Assembly (NCBI GenBank): GCA_902492205.1
Contig: CABUKU010000011.1
Location: 1 to 64,000, forward strand
Source of the DNA: an uncultured Bacteroides sp.
GTDB lineage: Bacteria > Bacteroidota > Bacteroidia > Bacteroidales > Bacteroidaceae
Length of the DNA: 64,000 bases
Direction: 5' to 3'
A model generated the notes under the pieces. That model saw only the letters and a list, made by a program, of their open reading frames with translations, was not told the origin of the DNA and did not search any database. The position numbers and the translations under genes are program-made. Below are positions 7,902 through 17,505 of this stretch, in pieces; within the stretch, counting starts at the first letter, position 1, and every line of letters starts with the position of its first letter.

Positions 7902-10607
7902 TTATTTTTTAGGACTGCGCCCTGTTTGTTCTATCAATTCCTTTATTTTATTGTTGATACTTTCCGCTTTCATCAGTTCCTCAAGAGTGAGATGCATGCG
8001 GTATCTCCAATAGTGTCTTGGATTGGCAGGGATGTTGATTCGCTCTGCTTCTATGTTCGGATTACGCCATTTGTCGTCCATGGATAACCAGTCCTGGAAA
8101 GTAAGAATGGCAAGTAGTGACTGGCTGTAAAGATGCTGACGCACTACTTCTTCGCATATGTTTGCGCCGGCTTCTTCGGGAGCTGCACCATAGTGTCCGA
8201 GGATATAATTGTAATATCGTTGGGTTTGCTGTGCATCTTCTTTCCACCAGCCGCGCAAAGTTGACATATCGTGAGTGGAAATGGTGCAAACAGAACGGTA
8301 AGGATATTCGTTCAGTGCTCCGAACTCGTATGCAGGGTTCTTCGGCATGCGTTGGATTTCAAGGCTGAGTATCTGTAAATCATTCATTACCCAAGGCACA
8401 CTGTCGGGAACCATGCCCAAGTCTTCACCACAAACGAGCATACTGGTGGAGCTTGTCAACTGAGGAAGCTTCTTCATTGCCTGATCCCGCCAGAACTCAT
8501 TGTGACGGTGATAGTAATATTGATCGTAAAGCTTGTTGAAAGCTGCTTTGTCGGCATCGCTCAATGCGTGGTAAATGAAGTCGTGTTGCACTCCGATACG
8601 CGGATGGAACTTTTCGGGATCTTTATTGTCGCGGATGAAAAGTACGTCACTGATGAGTGCATACAGTCCGTCGCGAATCCACACACTGTCGCTGTCTGTT
8701 TTATCTTTGAAGAAAGCTTCGACTTTACGCTGCGTATCGAACTCGGGACGCATTTCGTAAATTTCCCATTTATTGGTGGGGCGTATGAATGTTTCTTTCA
8801 CGTAATCGGTATGAGGACCGAATACTTGTTGCAAGAAATATTCGTGTATGTATGGTTTAAGGAATAGTTCTTCGTTGAACCACATTCCGTAACCTTCTAT
8901 TTCTTCGCGTGACATGGGGAGTGAAGGAACGAACTGTCCCAATAAGCCATGTACGGCATTCATCGGAATTTCCCAGATGCGGAAGAAGCCCAGAATGTGG
9001 TCGATGCGGTAAGCATCGAAGTATTCGGACATCTTTTGGAAGCGTTTCATCCACCATTTATATCCGTCCTTCTCCATTACATCCCAGTTGTAGGTAGGGA
9101 ATCCCCAGTTTTGTCCGTTTACGGAAAAATCATCGGGTGGAGCACCTGCCTGTCCGTTCAGATTGAAGTAATAAGGTTCTGTCCATGCTTCCACGCTGTT
9201 GCGGCTGATGCCAATGGGAATGTCGCCTTTCAGTACAACACCGTTTTCACGGGCATAGGTGGTAGCCGCCAACAGTTGGCAGTGCAAGTTATATTGGATA
9301 TAGAAATAAATTCCGATGCCGTTATAGTCAGGTCCTTCGGGAGAACATAACTTGTCGATCTCTTCTTGCTTGAAGGTGTTGTACTTCGGCCATTGACGGA
9401 AGTCGGGAGTTTTATATAAATCACGCAAGTAGCTGAATACAGCATAAGGTTTCAGCCATTCCTTGTTGCCCTCAAAGAACTGTTTGAAATCTTTGGATGC
9501 AAGTACCTTTTCTCCTTCCTGTTGATAGATCAGACGGAAGTATTCCCATTTGGTGTTGTTTACTTTCTCGTAATCTACGGTGGGGTAGGAATTTAATTCT
9601 TTTTGCTTGTCGGCGAAATATGCAGCTTTCTCTTTATCTTTCAGTTTTCCCAGTTGGTTAATATCCATATACATGGGGTGGAAAGCATAGATGGAAATAC
9701 TGTTGTAAGGGTAAGAATCCGTCCATGTGTGAGTCATGGTCGTATCATTGATAGGCAGAATTTGTACTATCTGCTGATCTGTGCCGACAGCCCAGTCTAT
9801 CATTTTCTTCAGATCTCCGAAATCTCCCACACCAAAGCTTTTTTGTGACTTCAGCGAGAATACGGGAATTGCCACTCCGGCTCCTTTCCATGCAGGAGTG
9901 TCGAAATAAACATATCTATCGGATATAATCAATGTTTCATTTGCTTTCAACCCGGGATTGGCCAAATAACGGTTGGGATTCATTTCCCATGCTTCTACTT
10001 TTTTCTCTTTCAGGTTATAGAGAACAAATTTATATTCCAGTGGGAAAGTTATCTTTGAAGCATCGAGTTCTATTTGCCATTCGGGATAGTTGCAGTCGCT
10101 CATAAGGATAGCTTTATTGGTATCCCAATTGCCGAATACCTTTTGGTTGCCGCTTATTGCTAAACAGTAGTTACTTTCAATCCGTGGTGAAAAGGCCTTG
10201 ATAACCAATCCTTTCTTATAAGGTTTTGAAGGAGCTGTGTGCTCATGACGCGCAAATAGGCTTTCTGTAAAAGCAGAGCTGTAAAAATATTCCTGATCGG
10301 GAAGGTTTCTCCATGCATCATATACTTCATAAGTCTTTTTATCATCTTCAGAAATAAATATGCAGTGAGGTACATTGTTCCATTCTTTACGGACAGGCTT
10401 GCCGTCTCTATATATATAATAGGTATATTGAATCTTCCCATCGGTAGGTACAGCCACATTAACGGATACAAACCAGTGTATGCCGTCTGTTGTTTGTAAA
10501 GGAATTGCCATTTCGGGATTCTGGTTTCCTAATTCCGGAATAGAGCCAAGCACACGTACATCTTCCCCCCAATTGGTACGATACTCTATGTTAAGTGATA
10601 TTGTCAT
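7902..10607 (-). CDS. malQ: 4-alpha-glucanotransferase with two CBM20 domains
   Basis: This is a GH77 amylomaltase (901 residues) that transfers alpha-1,4-glucan segments between malto-oligosaccharides. Two N-terminal starch-binding CBM20 domains (about residues 1-100 and 132-235) precede the GH77 barrel. The nucleophile region YRIDHILGFF (533-542) carries Asp536; CGEDLGMVPDSV supplies the acid/base Glu and STHDMSTLRGWW the third carboxylate. There is no signal peptide, so it acts in the cytoplasm. CBM20-containing, about 900-residue MalQ resembles plant DPE2 and is typical of Bacteroidales. A LacI-type palindrome (10709-10722) lies about 108 bp upstream. It is followed by a strong terminator. 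Confidence 0.95.
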   Translation of the reverse strand: MTISLNIEYRTNWGEDVRVLGSIPELGNQNPEMAIPLQTTDGIHWFVSVNVAVPTDGKIQYTYYIYRDGKPVRKEWNNVPHCIFISEDDKKTYEVYDAWRNLPDQEYFYSSAFTESLFARHEHTAPSKPYKKGLVIKAFSPRIESNYCLAISGNQKVFGNWDTNKAILMSDCNYPEWQIELDASKITFPLEYKFVLYNLKEKKVEAWEMNPNRYLANPGLKANETLIISDRYVYFDTPAWKGAGVAIPVFSLKSQKSFGVGDFGDLKKMIDWAVGTDQQIVQILPINDTTMTHTWTDSYPYNSISIYAFHPMYMDINQLGKLKDKEKAAYFADKQKELNSYPTVDYEKVNNTKWEYFRLIYQQEGEKVLASKDFKQFFEGNKEWLKPYAVFSYLRDLYKTPDFRQWPKYNTFKQEEIDKLCSPEGPDYNGIGIYFYIQYNLHCQLLAATTYARENGVVLKGDIPIGISRNSVEAWTEPYYFNLNGQAGAPPDDFSVNGQNWGFPTYNWDVMEKDGYKWWMKRFQKMSEYFDAYRIDHILGFFRIWEIPMNAVHGLLGQFVPSLPMSREEIEGYGMWFNEELFLKPYIHEYFLQQVFGPHTDYVKETFIRPTNKWEIYEMRPEFDTQRKVEAFFKDKTDSDSVWIRDGLYALISDVLFIRDNKDPEKFHPRIGVQHDFIYHALSDADKAAFNKLYDQYYYHRHNEFWRDQAMKKLPQLTSSTSMLVCGEDLGMVPDSVPWVMNDLQILSLEIQRMPKNPAYEFGALNEYPYRSVCTISTHDMSTLRGWWKEDAQQTQRYYNYILGHYGAAPEEAGANICEEVVRQHLYSQSLLAILTFQDWLSMDDKWRNPNIEAERINIPANPRHYWRYRMHLTLEELMKAESINNKIKELIEQTGRSPKK

Positions 10608-10708
10608 GGTATATAGCTTATAAAGATTAAACTTGTTTGTTAATGCAAGTTATGAATTAGTTTTGAATTACCATGTAAAGAGAAACATTTTAGTAGTGTA
10701 TTTTGTTA

Positions 10709-10722
10709 TGCAAACGTTTGTT
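10709..10722. promoter_or_regulatory. LacI-type operator upstream of malQ
   Basis: TGCAAACGTTTGTT contains the perfect 10-bp palindrome CAAACGTTTG with a central CpG, the standard form of LacI/GalR/PurR-family sites. It is 108 bp before the malQ start. A related site precedes the GH97 gene (54837-54852). No LacI-family gene is in the window. Confidence 0.6.
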
Positions 10723-10742
10723 TTAGTCTGCTATTTAACACT

Positions 10743-10768
10743 AAAAGGAGCTTTTGAGGGCTCCTTTT
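10743..10768 (-). terminator. Terminator of the ribonucleotide reductase gene
   Basis: AAAAGGAGC and GCTCCTTTT pair around an eight-base loop, 34 bases beyond the nrdJ stop. The T run on the minus strand is short. Confidence 0.75.
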
Positions 10769-10802
10769 CTTGTGTATATATTAATTCAAAGTTCTCCTTT
10801 GG

Positions 10803-13340
10803 CTATCCGCAACGTGATGAACCGCAGGTTTTACAAATAAGACATCCTTCTTGGTAAACAAGTGTTTCGTTTCCGCAGTTAGGGCATTTCTGTCCTTTGG
10901 CTTCGGTACCGTCTGTGATGTATTTCTTTAATGCACGCTCCACACCGTTCTTCCAAGTATTGATATTTTCACTGTCGAGCTGTAAAGAACCTACTAATTT
11001 GATAACTTGTTCGATAGGCATTCTGTAACGAAGCACTCCCGAAATAAGCTTGGCATAGTTCCAATACTCTTTGTTGAACTTCTCGGAAAGTCCTTCGATA
11101 GTGGTCTTGTATCCTCTCTTGTTTTCGAATTGGAAGTCATATCTCTTGGTTCCGTCTTCGTCCACGTTTTTGATGATCTTTCCGTATGTAACTGATTTTG
11201 GCAGTAAGATACCTTCATCATCATCTTGAAGACCGGTGAATATTTCGTAAGGTCTGCCATCGAGTAAGCCGACAAATGCCACCCACTTTTCTTTGTTGTT
11301 CTGGAACCGAACGATTTCTGCTTCAAGAACTTTAGGGCGGGTTTCGACAACCGTAGGCGGTTTGCAAGGAGGAAGTTCGTCTTTCTTATCAGACTTGGTG
11401 GAGATAAGAACGCCGGAACGTGAGCCGTCACGATAAACAGTACATCCCTTGCAACCTGATTTCCATGCTTCCATATAAAGACGATTAACCAGGTCTTCGT
11501 CCACATCATTCGGCAAGTTAATGGTTACACTGATTGAGTGGTCTACCCATTTCTGTATTCTTCCCTGCATCTTAACTTTCATCAGCCAGTCCACATCATT
11601 GGAAGTTGCTTTGTAATAAGGCGATTTGGAAATCATGTCGTCCAATTCTTCCTGTGTATAGCGCTTGATTGTGTCATAGCCATTTGCTTCCATCCATGTA
11701 ACAAATTTATGGTGGAATACGATATATTCTTCGAAAACATCTCCTGTTTCGTCTACAAAATCAATTCTGACTTGCGGATCGTTGGGATTTACTTTTCTTC
11801 TGCGCTTGTAAACCGGCATGAATACCGGCTCGATACCGGAAGTTGTCTGTGTCATCAAACTGGTTGTTCCGGTTGGAGCAATCGTTAAACAGGCAATGTT
11901 TCTGCGTCCGTATTTCTTCATGTTTTCATAAAGCTCCGGATCGGCTTCGCGTAAACGGTTGATGAACGGATTGTTCTTTTCCCTTTCTGCATCGAAGATT
12001 TCAAAAGCTCCGCGTTCTTTAGCCATTTGAACGGATGAACCATAAGCGCCTAAGGCTACGGCTTTGTGGATTCCTTCCGAGAAAGCTGTTGCTTCTTCTG
12101 TTCCATAGCGTAATCCCAAAGCTGCAAGCATATCACCTTCTGCGGTGATACCTACTCCTGTACGTCTGCCTTGACCGCTCTTTTTATAAATCTTTTCCCA
12201 AAGAAGTTTTTCAGTGCGTCTCACTTCTTCATTTTCGGGATCGGAGTTGATCTTATCCATGATTCTTTCAATCTTCTCCAATTCAAGATCAATGATGTCA
12301 TCCATGATGCGTTGTGCAATGGCAACATGTTTTTTGAACAGGTCGAAATCAAAATAGGCATCCTTTGTGAAAGGATTTACTACATAAGAATATAGGTTGA
12401 TAGCCAATAAACGGCATGAGTCATAAGGACAAAGTGGGATTTCACCACAAGGATTGGTGGATATTGTTTTGTATCCCAGATCAGCATAACAGTCGGGAAC
12501 TGACTCTCTGATAATTGTATCCCAGAATAATACACCCGGTTCTGCCGACTTCCATGCATTATGAACAATCTTTTTCCATAATGACGATGCATCAATCTCT
12601 TTTTTGAAAGAAGGATTGGCGGAGTCGATCGGATATTGTTGGGTGTATTGTTCGCCTTTTGAAGCTGCTTCCATGAATGCATCGTCTATTCTTACGGAAA
12701 CATTGGCTCCCGTAACTTTTCCTTCCGTCATCTTGGCATCGATAAATGCTTCTGAATCCGGATGCTTAATGGATACACTCAGCATCAAAGCCCCACGACG
12801 ACCGTCTTGTGCAACTTCGCGTGTGGAATTTGAGTAACGTTCCATGAAAGGAACCAAACCGGTTGAAGTCAGAGCCGAGTTTTTAACCGGAGAACCTTTA
12901 GGACGTACGTGTGAAAGATCGTGGCCTACACCTCCGCGGCGTTTCATTAATTGAACTTGTTCTTCGTCTATTTTAATGATAGCCCCGTAAGAATCGGCAG
13001 AACCGTCAATTCCTATTACGAAACAGTTTGACAAAGACGCTACTTGATAATCGTTACCGATACCCGTCATCGGGCTTCCTTGCGGAACGATATATTTAAA
13101 GTGGTCAAGCAGATTGAAAAGCTCTTCACTTGAGAGAGGATTAGGATACTTTGCCTCAATTCTGGCAACCTCGTTGGCAATACGCCAATGCATGTCTTCG
13201 GGAGACTTTTCATAGATGTTCCCGAAAGAGTCTTTTACTGCATATTTGTTAACCCAAACCCGTGCAGCAAGTTCATCTCCTTTGAAGTATTGTAAAGATG
13301 CTTCAAAAGCTTCATCATAACTGAATTTTTGTTTTTCCAC
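10803..13340 (-). CDS. nrdJ: Adenosylcobalamin-dependent ribonucleotide reductase (class II)
   Basis: The enzyme reduces ribonucleotides to deoxyribonucleotides with adenosylcobalamin as radical source. The 845-residue protein has the active-site loop STNPCGEIPL (294-303) with Asn296, Cys298 and Glu300. Cys106 in LSNCFV is the likely first member of the redox pair. The Arg/Gly-rich RRGGVGHDLSHVR (134-146) is a class II hallmark. The C-terminal tail (819-845) has CPNC, CLIC and CGSSRC, a TSCPD-type zinc-ribbon end with the shuttle cysteines. It makes DNA synthesis B12-dependent and oxygen-independent. A TACATTTG -7 box lies at 13406-13413 on the minus strand. No cobalamin riboswitch is visible upstream. 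Confidence 0.93.
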   Translation of the reverse strand: MEKQKFSYDEAFEASLQYFKGDELAARVWVNKYAVKDSFGNIYEKSPEDMHWRIANEVARIEAKYPNPLSSEELFNLLDHFKYIVPQGSPMTGIGNDYQVASLSNCFVIGIDGSADSYGAIIKIDEEQVQLMKRRGGVGHDLSHVRPKGSPVKNSALTSTGLVPFMERYSNSTREVAQDGRRGALMLSVSIKHPDSEAFIDAKMTEGKVTGANVSVRIDDAFMEAASKGEQYTQQYPIDSANPSFKKEIDASSLWKKIVHNAWKSAEPGVLFWDTIIRESVPDCYADLGYKTISTNPCGEIPLCPYDSCRLLAINLYSYVVNPFTKDAYFDFDLFKKHVAIAQRIMDDIIDLELEKIERIMDKINSDPENEEVRRTEKLLWEKIYKKSGQGRRTGVGITAEGDMLAALGLRYGTEEATAFSEGIHKAVALGAYGSSVQMAKERGAFEIFDAEREKNNPFINRLREADPELYENMKKYGRRNIACLTIAPTGTTSLMTQTTSGIEPVFMPVYKRRRKVNPNDPQVRIDFVDETGDVFEEYIVFHHKFVTWMEANGYDTIKRYTQEELDDMISKSPYYKATSNDVDWLMKVKMQGRIQKWVDHSISVTINLPNDVDEDLVNRLYMEAWKSGCKGCTVYRDGSRSGVLISTKSDKKDELPPCKPPTVVETRPKVLEAEIVRFQNNKEKWVAFVGLLDGRPYEIFTGLQDDDEGILLPKSVTYGKIIKNVDEDGTKRYDFQFENKRGYKTTIEGLSEKFNKEYWNYAKLISGVLRYRMPIEQVIKLVGSLQLDSENINTWKNGVERALKKYITDGTEAKGQKCPNCGNETLVYQEGCLICKTCGSSRCG

Positions 13341-13679
13341 AATGTTATTTAATTAGATCATTTTTAATAATAAGTAAAAGTGTAGAAGTTCCTACTTATA
13401 GTTAACAAATGTAGCTGCAAAGCTATAAATGTTTTCCCTTATAACAAAATAAAATTCAAATTAGTTTTCAACAGAACTAAAGTTTTCCAAAACTAAATGT
13501 TAATTCATTGATATATAATTGTATGCAAAATATTAATGCTCTCAAAGTTTTCTTTTTTGAAAATTATGTTTCGAGAATGAGTGAATAAGCTTATTCGGAA
13601 ATAGAAACTTAATAATGAATATATTCTTTTGTAATATACTGTTATACATAATCTTTTTCTATATTTGCATAAAAAAGAA
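13341..13679. other. Divergent intergenic region between nrdJ and a nitroreductase gene
   Basis: This AT-rich 339-base stretch holds the nrdJ -7 box (13406-13413, minus) and the nitroreductase -7 box (13660-13667, plus). I see no riboswitch-like structure or other gene. Confidence 0.6.
13660..13667 (+). promoter_or_regulatory. -7 box that fixes the nitroreductase start
   Basis: TATATTTG matches TAnnTTTG fully. An in-frame TTG at 13665 lies inside this box, so translation must begin downstream, at ATG 13680. The leader would be very short. Confidence 0.65.
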
Positions 13680-14423
13680 ATGATAGAATCGGTAAAGAAC
13701 AGACGTACAATCAGAAAATACAAAGAACAGGATATTGAGCCTGCTTTGTTAAATGATTTGCTTGAGTTGGCTTGCAGGGCTTCTACAGTGGGAAACATGC
13801 AGGTTTATAGTGTAGTGGTTACTCGTAGTGCGGAAATGAAAGAGAAACTTTCACCTGCCCATTTTAATCAACCTATGATAAAAGGTGCTCCCGTTGTATT
13901 GACTTTCTGTGCAGATTTCAATAGATTCAGCAAATGGTGTAAACAACGGAATGCCGTACCCGGATATGCAAACTTTCAGTCGTTCATGAATGCTGCCATT
14001 GATACCCTTTTGGTTGCTCAAAATTTTTGTACATTGGCAGAGGAAAAAGGATTGGGTATCTGTTATTTGGGAACTACTACTTATAACCCGCAAATGATAA
14101 TTGATGCACTTAATTTGCCGGAGCTTGTATTTCCTGTCACTACGGTTACAGTAGGTTATCCGGCTGAGATACCTGCTCAGGTGGATAGGTTGCCGTTGAA
14201 AGCTGTCATTCATGAAGAATCTTATAAGGATTATGGTGTAATGGATATTGATAAGTTATATGCTTATAAGGAATCTCTTCCGGAGAATAAGCAATTTATA
14301 AAGGAGAACAATAAGGAAACTCTTGCCCAAGTATTTACGGATATTCGTTACACGAAAAAAGATAATGAGTTTATGTCTGAGAATTTATTGAAAGTTCTGA
14401 AACAACAAGGCTTCTTGGAATAA
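13680..14423 (+). CDS. Nitroreductase-family oxidoreductase
   Basis: This FMN-dependent nitroreductase-fold protein (247 residues) begins MIESVKNRRTIRKYKEQDI, the usual FMN phosphate-binding Arg-rich start. A second motif is EEKGLGICYLGTT at about residues 121-133, and VGYPAEIP is the family's C-terminal strand. Substrate is unknown; relatives reduce nitroaromatics, flavins or quinones with NAD(P)H. An extended C-terminal tail (about residues 200-247) is typical of NfsA/FRP-like forms. ATG 13680 is chosen because the in-frame TTG at 13665 is within the -7 box. Confidence 0.85.
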   Translation: MIESVKNRRTIRKYKEQDIEPALLNDLLELACRASTVGNMQVYSVVVTRSAEMKEKLSPAHFNQPMIKGAPVVLTFCADFNRFSKWCKQRNAVPGYANFQSFMNAAIDTLLVAQNFCTLAEEKGLGICYLGTTTYNPQMIIDALNLPELVFPVTTVTVGYPAEIPAQVDRLPLKAVIHEESYKDYGVMDIDKLYAYKESLPENKQFIKENNKETLAQVFTDIRYTKKDNEFMSENLLKVLKQQGFLE

Positions 14424-14466
14424 TAAAGAGGATTATTTCTATAACTAAAATGATTTTTTAAAAAGT

Positions 14467-14569
14467 TGCCGTCACCCGTCACCAATTTGCTGAAACAGCT
14501 TACTGTAAGTGCTTTGGAGGGTGACGGTAACTTTTGGTTTACCGTCACTTTTGCAGTTTGTCGTCACCC
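14467..14569. repeat. Cluster of five CGTCACC palindromic repeats
   Basis: CGTCACC occurs at 14470-14476, 14477-14483 and 14562-14568, and in inverted or shifted form at 14520-14526 and 14543-14548. GTGACGGTAA (14521-14530) and TTACCGTCAC (14539-14548) form a 10-bp hairpin whose sites are 22 bp apart. The site at 14477-14482 is 44 bp earlier. It lies downstream of the nitroreductase gene, whose terminator it may include. With the element at 14684-14777 it fills most of the 402-base gap before dnaA. Confidence 0.6.
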
Positions 14570-14683
14570 TTTTGTGTGTTTTGGCTTCGAATGTATTGAA
14601 ATATTCTTCATTATAATCTCTATTTTACTACCTGAATATTCCTTTTTTATAAAGCAATGGCAAACCAGTTTGTGCCATTGAAC

Positions 14684-14777
14684 AAACCACTTGACAGTTG
14701 TCGCGTAATCGCTTGACAGTTGTCACGTACTTACTTGACAATTGTCAAGCGATTACGCGACAACTGTCAAGCGGTTT
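14684..14777. repeat. Four-site 22-bp-period palindromic element
   Basis: Four 10-bp sites lie exactly 22 bp apart: GACAGTTGTC at 14693-14702 and 14715-14724, GACAATTGTC at 14737-14746 and GACAACTGTC at 14759-14768. The third extends to a perfect 16-bp palindrome (14734-14749). As a whole, 14684-14725 is the inverted repeat of 14736-14777 with 40 of 42 bases pairing and a 10-base loop. It lies between the convergent ends of the nitroreductase gene and dnaA. No T run follows, so it is not an ordinary terminator. Confidence 0.9.
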
Positions 14778-14825
14778 ATTTGTAAGCTTGATTGGATTTC
14801 TTTGTGCAGAAGAAAAATAGGTTTA

Positions 14826-16229
14826 TCACCCTCTTTTCCTTAGTTCAGCTTCGATTTCTTCTACTTCCGTTCGGAAAGATTTGTCAACCTCGAATTGGTC
14901 TTTTACTATTTTGCAGGCGTGAAGTACGGTTGCATGGTCTCTGTTACCAATTAATTGTCCTATTTTTGAAGAAGAGGCGTCTGTGTGCTTCTTTGCCAGA
15001 TACATGGCGATTTGGCGTACCTGAACTACTTCTCTTTTCCTCGATTTTGAATGAATAGAGTTTGGCTCGAGTTCAAAGTGTTTGCATACCTTTTCGATAA
15101 TGTCTTCAATGGTGATGGCTTTCACTTCTGCGCGTACTGCTTTACGAACGATGCGGGCAGCCAAGTCCAAATCTATCTCTTTGTTGTAGATGGTGGAGTG
15201 AGCCATGATAGAAATAACAATTCCTTCCAAGTCTCTTACGCTCTCATTTACGTTCTCGGCAATATAGTTGATAACTTCTTCCGGGAAATTCAAACCGTCG
15301 CGATGTATCTTGCATTTAAGAATGTTTCTTCTCAATTCAACATTCGGCTTTTCTAATTCTGCGGTCAATCCCCATTTGAAACGAGTAAGCAGACGTTCTT
15401 CCATCCCTTGTAGTAGCACAGGAGGACGATCAGAAGTTAATATCAGCTGTTTTCCGTTTTGGTGAAGATGGTTGAAGATATGGAAGAATGTGTTTTGTGT
15501 CTTACTTAGGCTGGCAAATTCTTGAATATCATCAATGATTAATACATCAATGCTTTGATAAAAATTAATAAAGTCATTGATAGTATTGTTTCTTACGGAA
15601 TCTGTATATTGTACCTGAAATAAGTGTGCAGAAACATATAGCACTCTTTTATCGGGAAAAAGCTCTTTGATTCTTGTTCCTATTGCATTAACAAGATGTG
15701 TCTTGCCAACTCCGGAAGCTCCATAAAGGAATAATGGATTAAAGGTAGTTTTTGCAGGGTTTAATGCAACTGCTTCTCCTGCCGTGCGAGATAATTTATT
15801 GCTATAGCCTTCAATAAAGTTCTCGAAATTGTAGCATGGGTTCAGTCTTGGATCAAGATCCTGAGGGGCTGCTATTCTTTGCGGATCGGGAAATCTGTTT
15901 GTTTTCTTAGCGGGAATAGCAGTAGAACGATTTGTTGATTCCAAATCAACAGTCCCGGGTTTCTGTGAACTATTATCTACGATAACCCGATACATCAGTT
16001 TGGTTCCTTCACCAATCTCTTTATAAAGAGTAGCACGAAGCAACTCAACGAATTTTTCTTCTAAGAATTCATAGAAAAATTGGCTGGGTACTTGTACAGT
16101 CAATGCTTTGTTCTCATATTTCAAAGGAACTATGGGAGCAAACCATGTGTTAAAGGTCGTCTCGGGAACATTGTCTCTGATTACTTTCAGACAGCGGTTC
16201 CAGAGCCCGACGTGATCGGATTCAATCAT
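14826..16229 (-). CDS. dnaA: Chromosomal replication initiator DnaA
   Basis: DnaA is the AAA+ ATPase that binds DnaA boxes and opens the origin. The protein has 467 residues: an N-terminal DnaB/oligomerization domain (1-85), a variable linker, the ATPase with Walker A GASGVGKT (170-177) and Walker B IIDDIQ (231-236), and a C-terminal helix-turn-helix with signature [13 protein letters not shown] (428-440). It is not next to dnaN or recF here, and I found no cluster of TTATCCACA-type boxes nearby, so the origin is probably elsewhere. A GAATTTTG near-match to the -7 box is at 16275-16282 on the minus strand. A large palindromic element lies just beyond its stop. Confidence 0.98.
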   Translation of the reverse strand: MIESDHVGLWNRCLKVIRDNVPETTFNTWFAPIVPLKYENKALTVQVPSQFFYEFLEEKFVELLRATLYKEIGEGTKLMYRVIVDNSSQKPGTVDLESTNRSTAIPAKKTNRFPDPQRIAAPQDLDPRLNPCYNFENFIEGYSNKLSRTAGEAVALNPAKTTFNPLFLYGASGVGKTHLVNAIGTRIKELFPDKRVLYVSAHLFQVQYTDSVRNNTINDFINFYQSIDVLIIDDIQEFASLSKTQNTFFHIFNHLHQNGKQLILTSDRPPVLLQGMEERLLTRFKWGLTAELEKPNVELRRNILKCKIHRDGLNFPEEVINYIAENVNESVRDLEGIVISIMAHSTIYNKEIDLDLAARIVRKAVRAEVKAITIEDIIEKVCKHFELEPNSIHSKSRKREVVQVRQIAMYLAKKHTDASSSKIGQLIGNRDHATVLHACKIVKDQFEVDKSFRTEVEEIEAELRKRG

Positions 16230-16579
16230 ACGGCTATAAATACATTTATTAAGTTAGCGAAACTTCTACGGATACAAAATTCGGAATCTTATTTGAGAAA
16301 AACAAATCACTTTTTTCTTGTTTTTTACAATAAAAGAATAAGTGATTTAATTTCAGTCATTTATATAAAATAGATTGTTTGTCTTGTATATTTGAATACT
16401 TGCAAAAATGTAAGATTCTGAATGATAGTATATTATAAAGCATAATATTAATTCGTTGCCTTTTAAAGTTATTCTTTAAAGTAAAGTGCTTTATGAGGGA
16501 TATTACTCTGATTTAGGCACTTTACTTATATAAAATTCTTTCAGTCATTATTTAGACAAAATCTATTTTATGACTATTT
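16230..16579. other. Gap between the MCE gene and dnaA
   Basis: This 350-base AT-rich stretch holds the probable dnaA promoter and an inverted repeat, AAGTAAAGTGC (16479-16489) with GCACTTTACTT (16517-16527). The repeat could end transcription of the amidase-MCE pair. No DnaA-box cluster is seen. Confidence 0.5.
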
Positions 16580-17476
16580 TCACTTATCTTTCTTTCCGAA
16601 TAAAGAGAAATGAACATAGCGTTTCGGGTGAGCTTTCAGGTCTTCGAGTAATGCTGCGGCATTGGCTCCTGTTGCTGAAAGGTTATCATATAACGCTCTG
16701 TCATTTAACAATAATCCAAGTGAGTTGTCTTCACGTGTAAGTTGTCCTGTAAGTATTTTTAGGTTGTTCATTGTAGAGTCTACTTTATTGAAAGTAGATG
16801 CATAATCTATACCTTTCAGATTATCACTGATAACGATGAAGTTATCTCCGATTTGATTTAACTTGCCGGTAAGCTGAGGTACATCTTTTTTCAATAGAAC
16901 ATTCAATTGTGCAGTTGCTACTTCCAGATTGGCAGCGGTACCTCTTACAGACTTCAATGTACCCGGTATATTGGGATCTCCGAGTATTTGGTTCAGGGAA
17001 ACTAAGATAGAGTCTAAACGCGGAAGCATTTTCTCCATTTGTGGCATAAGTGTTTGTGTCACAGCTTCCATTATACCGTTATTTAATACACCGGGGATAG
17101 TATCGCCTACTTGGTATCTTTCGCGAGGGTTGTTTGCCAAAAGGATATTCATCTTTACGGTTCCAAGCATTTCGGTAACAAGTTCGGCTGTACTTCCTTT
17201 GGGAATTCTCATGTCTGTGTCCAGTTCAACTTCTACGGTTACATGTCCCGGGCTGTTATAATTATAATAGATGTCTCTTACAATACCTACCCGGAACCCA
17301 TCGGCAAACACCGGACTCGATTTTGCCAGTCCATTAATATTTGTGTATTCCACATAATAATAACTACTGGGCTTGAACATATTAATTCCTTTCAGGTAGT
17401 TTATGCCGTAAATGAGCATGAACAACGCTACTAAACCTGCCAGACCTATTCTGACCTCTTTCGTAAAGTATTTCAT
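16580..17476 (-). CDS. MCE/MlaD-family lipid-transport protein
   Basis: This is an MCE-domain protein of 298 residues, the periplasmic substrate-binding part of a phospholipid transport system. One N-terminal membrane helix (about residues 10-28) is followed by the MCE domain (about 37-115), containing NGLAKSSPVFADGFRVG. The remainder is helical, with heptad-like leucines, as in the MlaD/PqiB needle helices. It lies 29 bases after the amidase gene and is probably cotranscribed. The ABC ATPase and permease that usually accompany it are not in the window. Confidence 0.88.
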   Translation of the reverse strand: MKYFTKEVRIGLAGLVALFMLIYGINYLKGINMFKPSSYYYVEYTNINGLAKSSPVFADGFRVGIVRDIYYNYNSPGHVTVEVELDTDMRIPKGSTAELVTEMLGTVKMNILLANNPRERYQVGDTIPGVLNNGIMEAVTQTLMPQMEKMLPRLDSILVSLNQILGDPNIPGTLKSVRGTAANLEVATAQLNVLLKKDVPQLTGKLNQIGDNFIVISDNLKGIDYASTFNKVDSTMNNLKILTGQLTREDNSLGLLLNDRALYDNLSATGANAAALLEDLKAHPKRYVHFSLFGKKDK

Positions 17477-17505
17477 TTTTATATTGTTTTTTCTTTATTA
17501 TGCAG

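Noticed and set aside
13665..13679. TTG start five codons upstream for the nitroreductase
   Set aside because: The TTG lies inside the TATATTTG -7 box, so it would not be in the transcript.
14684..14777. Repeats as a CRISPR array
   Set aside because: Repeat units of 10-16 bp with 6-12-bp spacers in palindromic nesting do not fit repeats and unique spacers of about 30 bp, and no cas gene is present.
16230..16579. Replication origin next to dnaA
   Set aside because: No cluster of TTATCCACA-like boxes and no dnaN or recF nearby.
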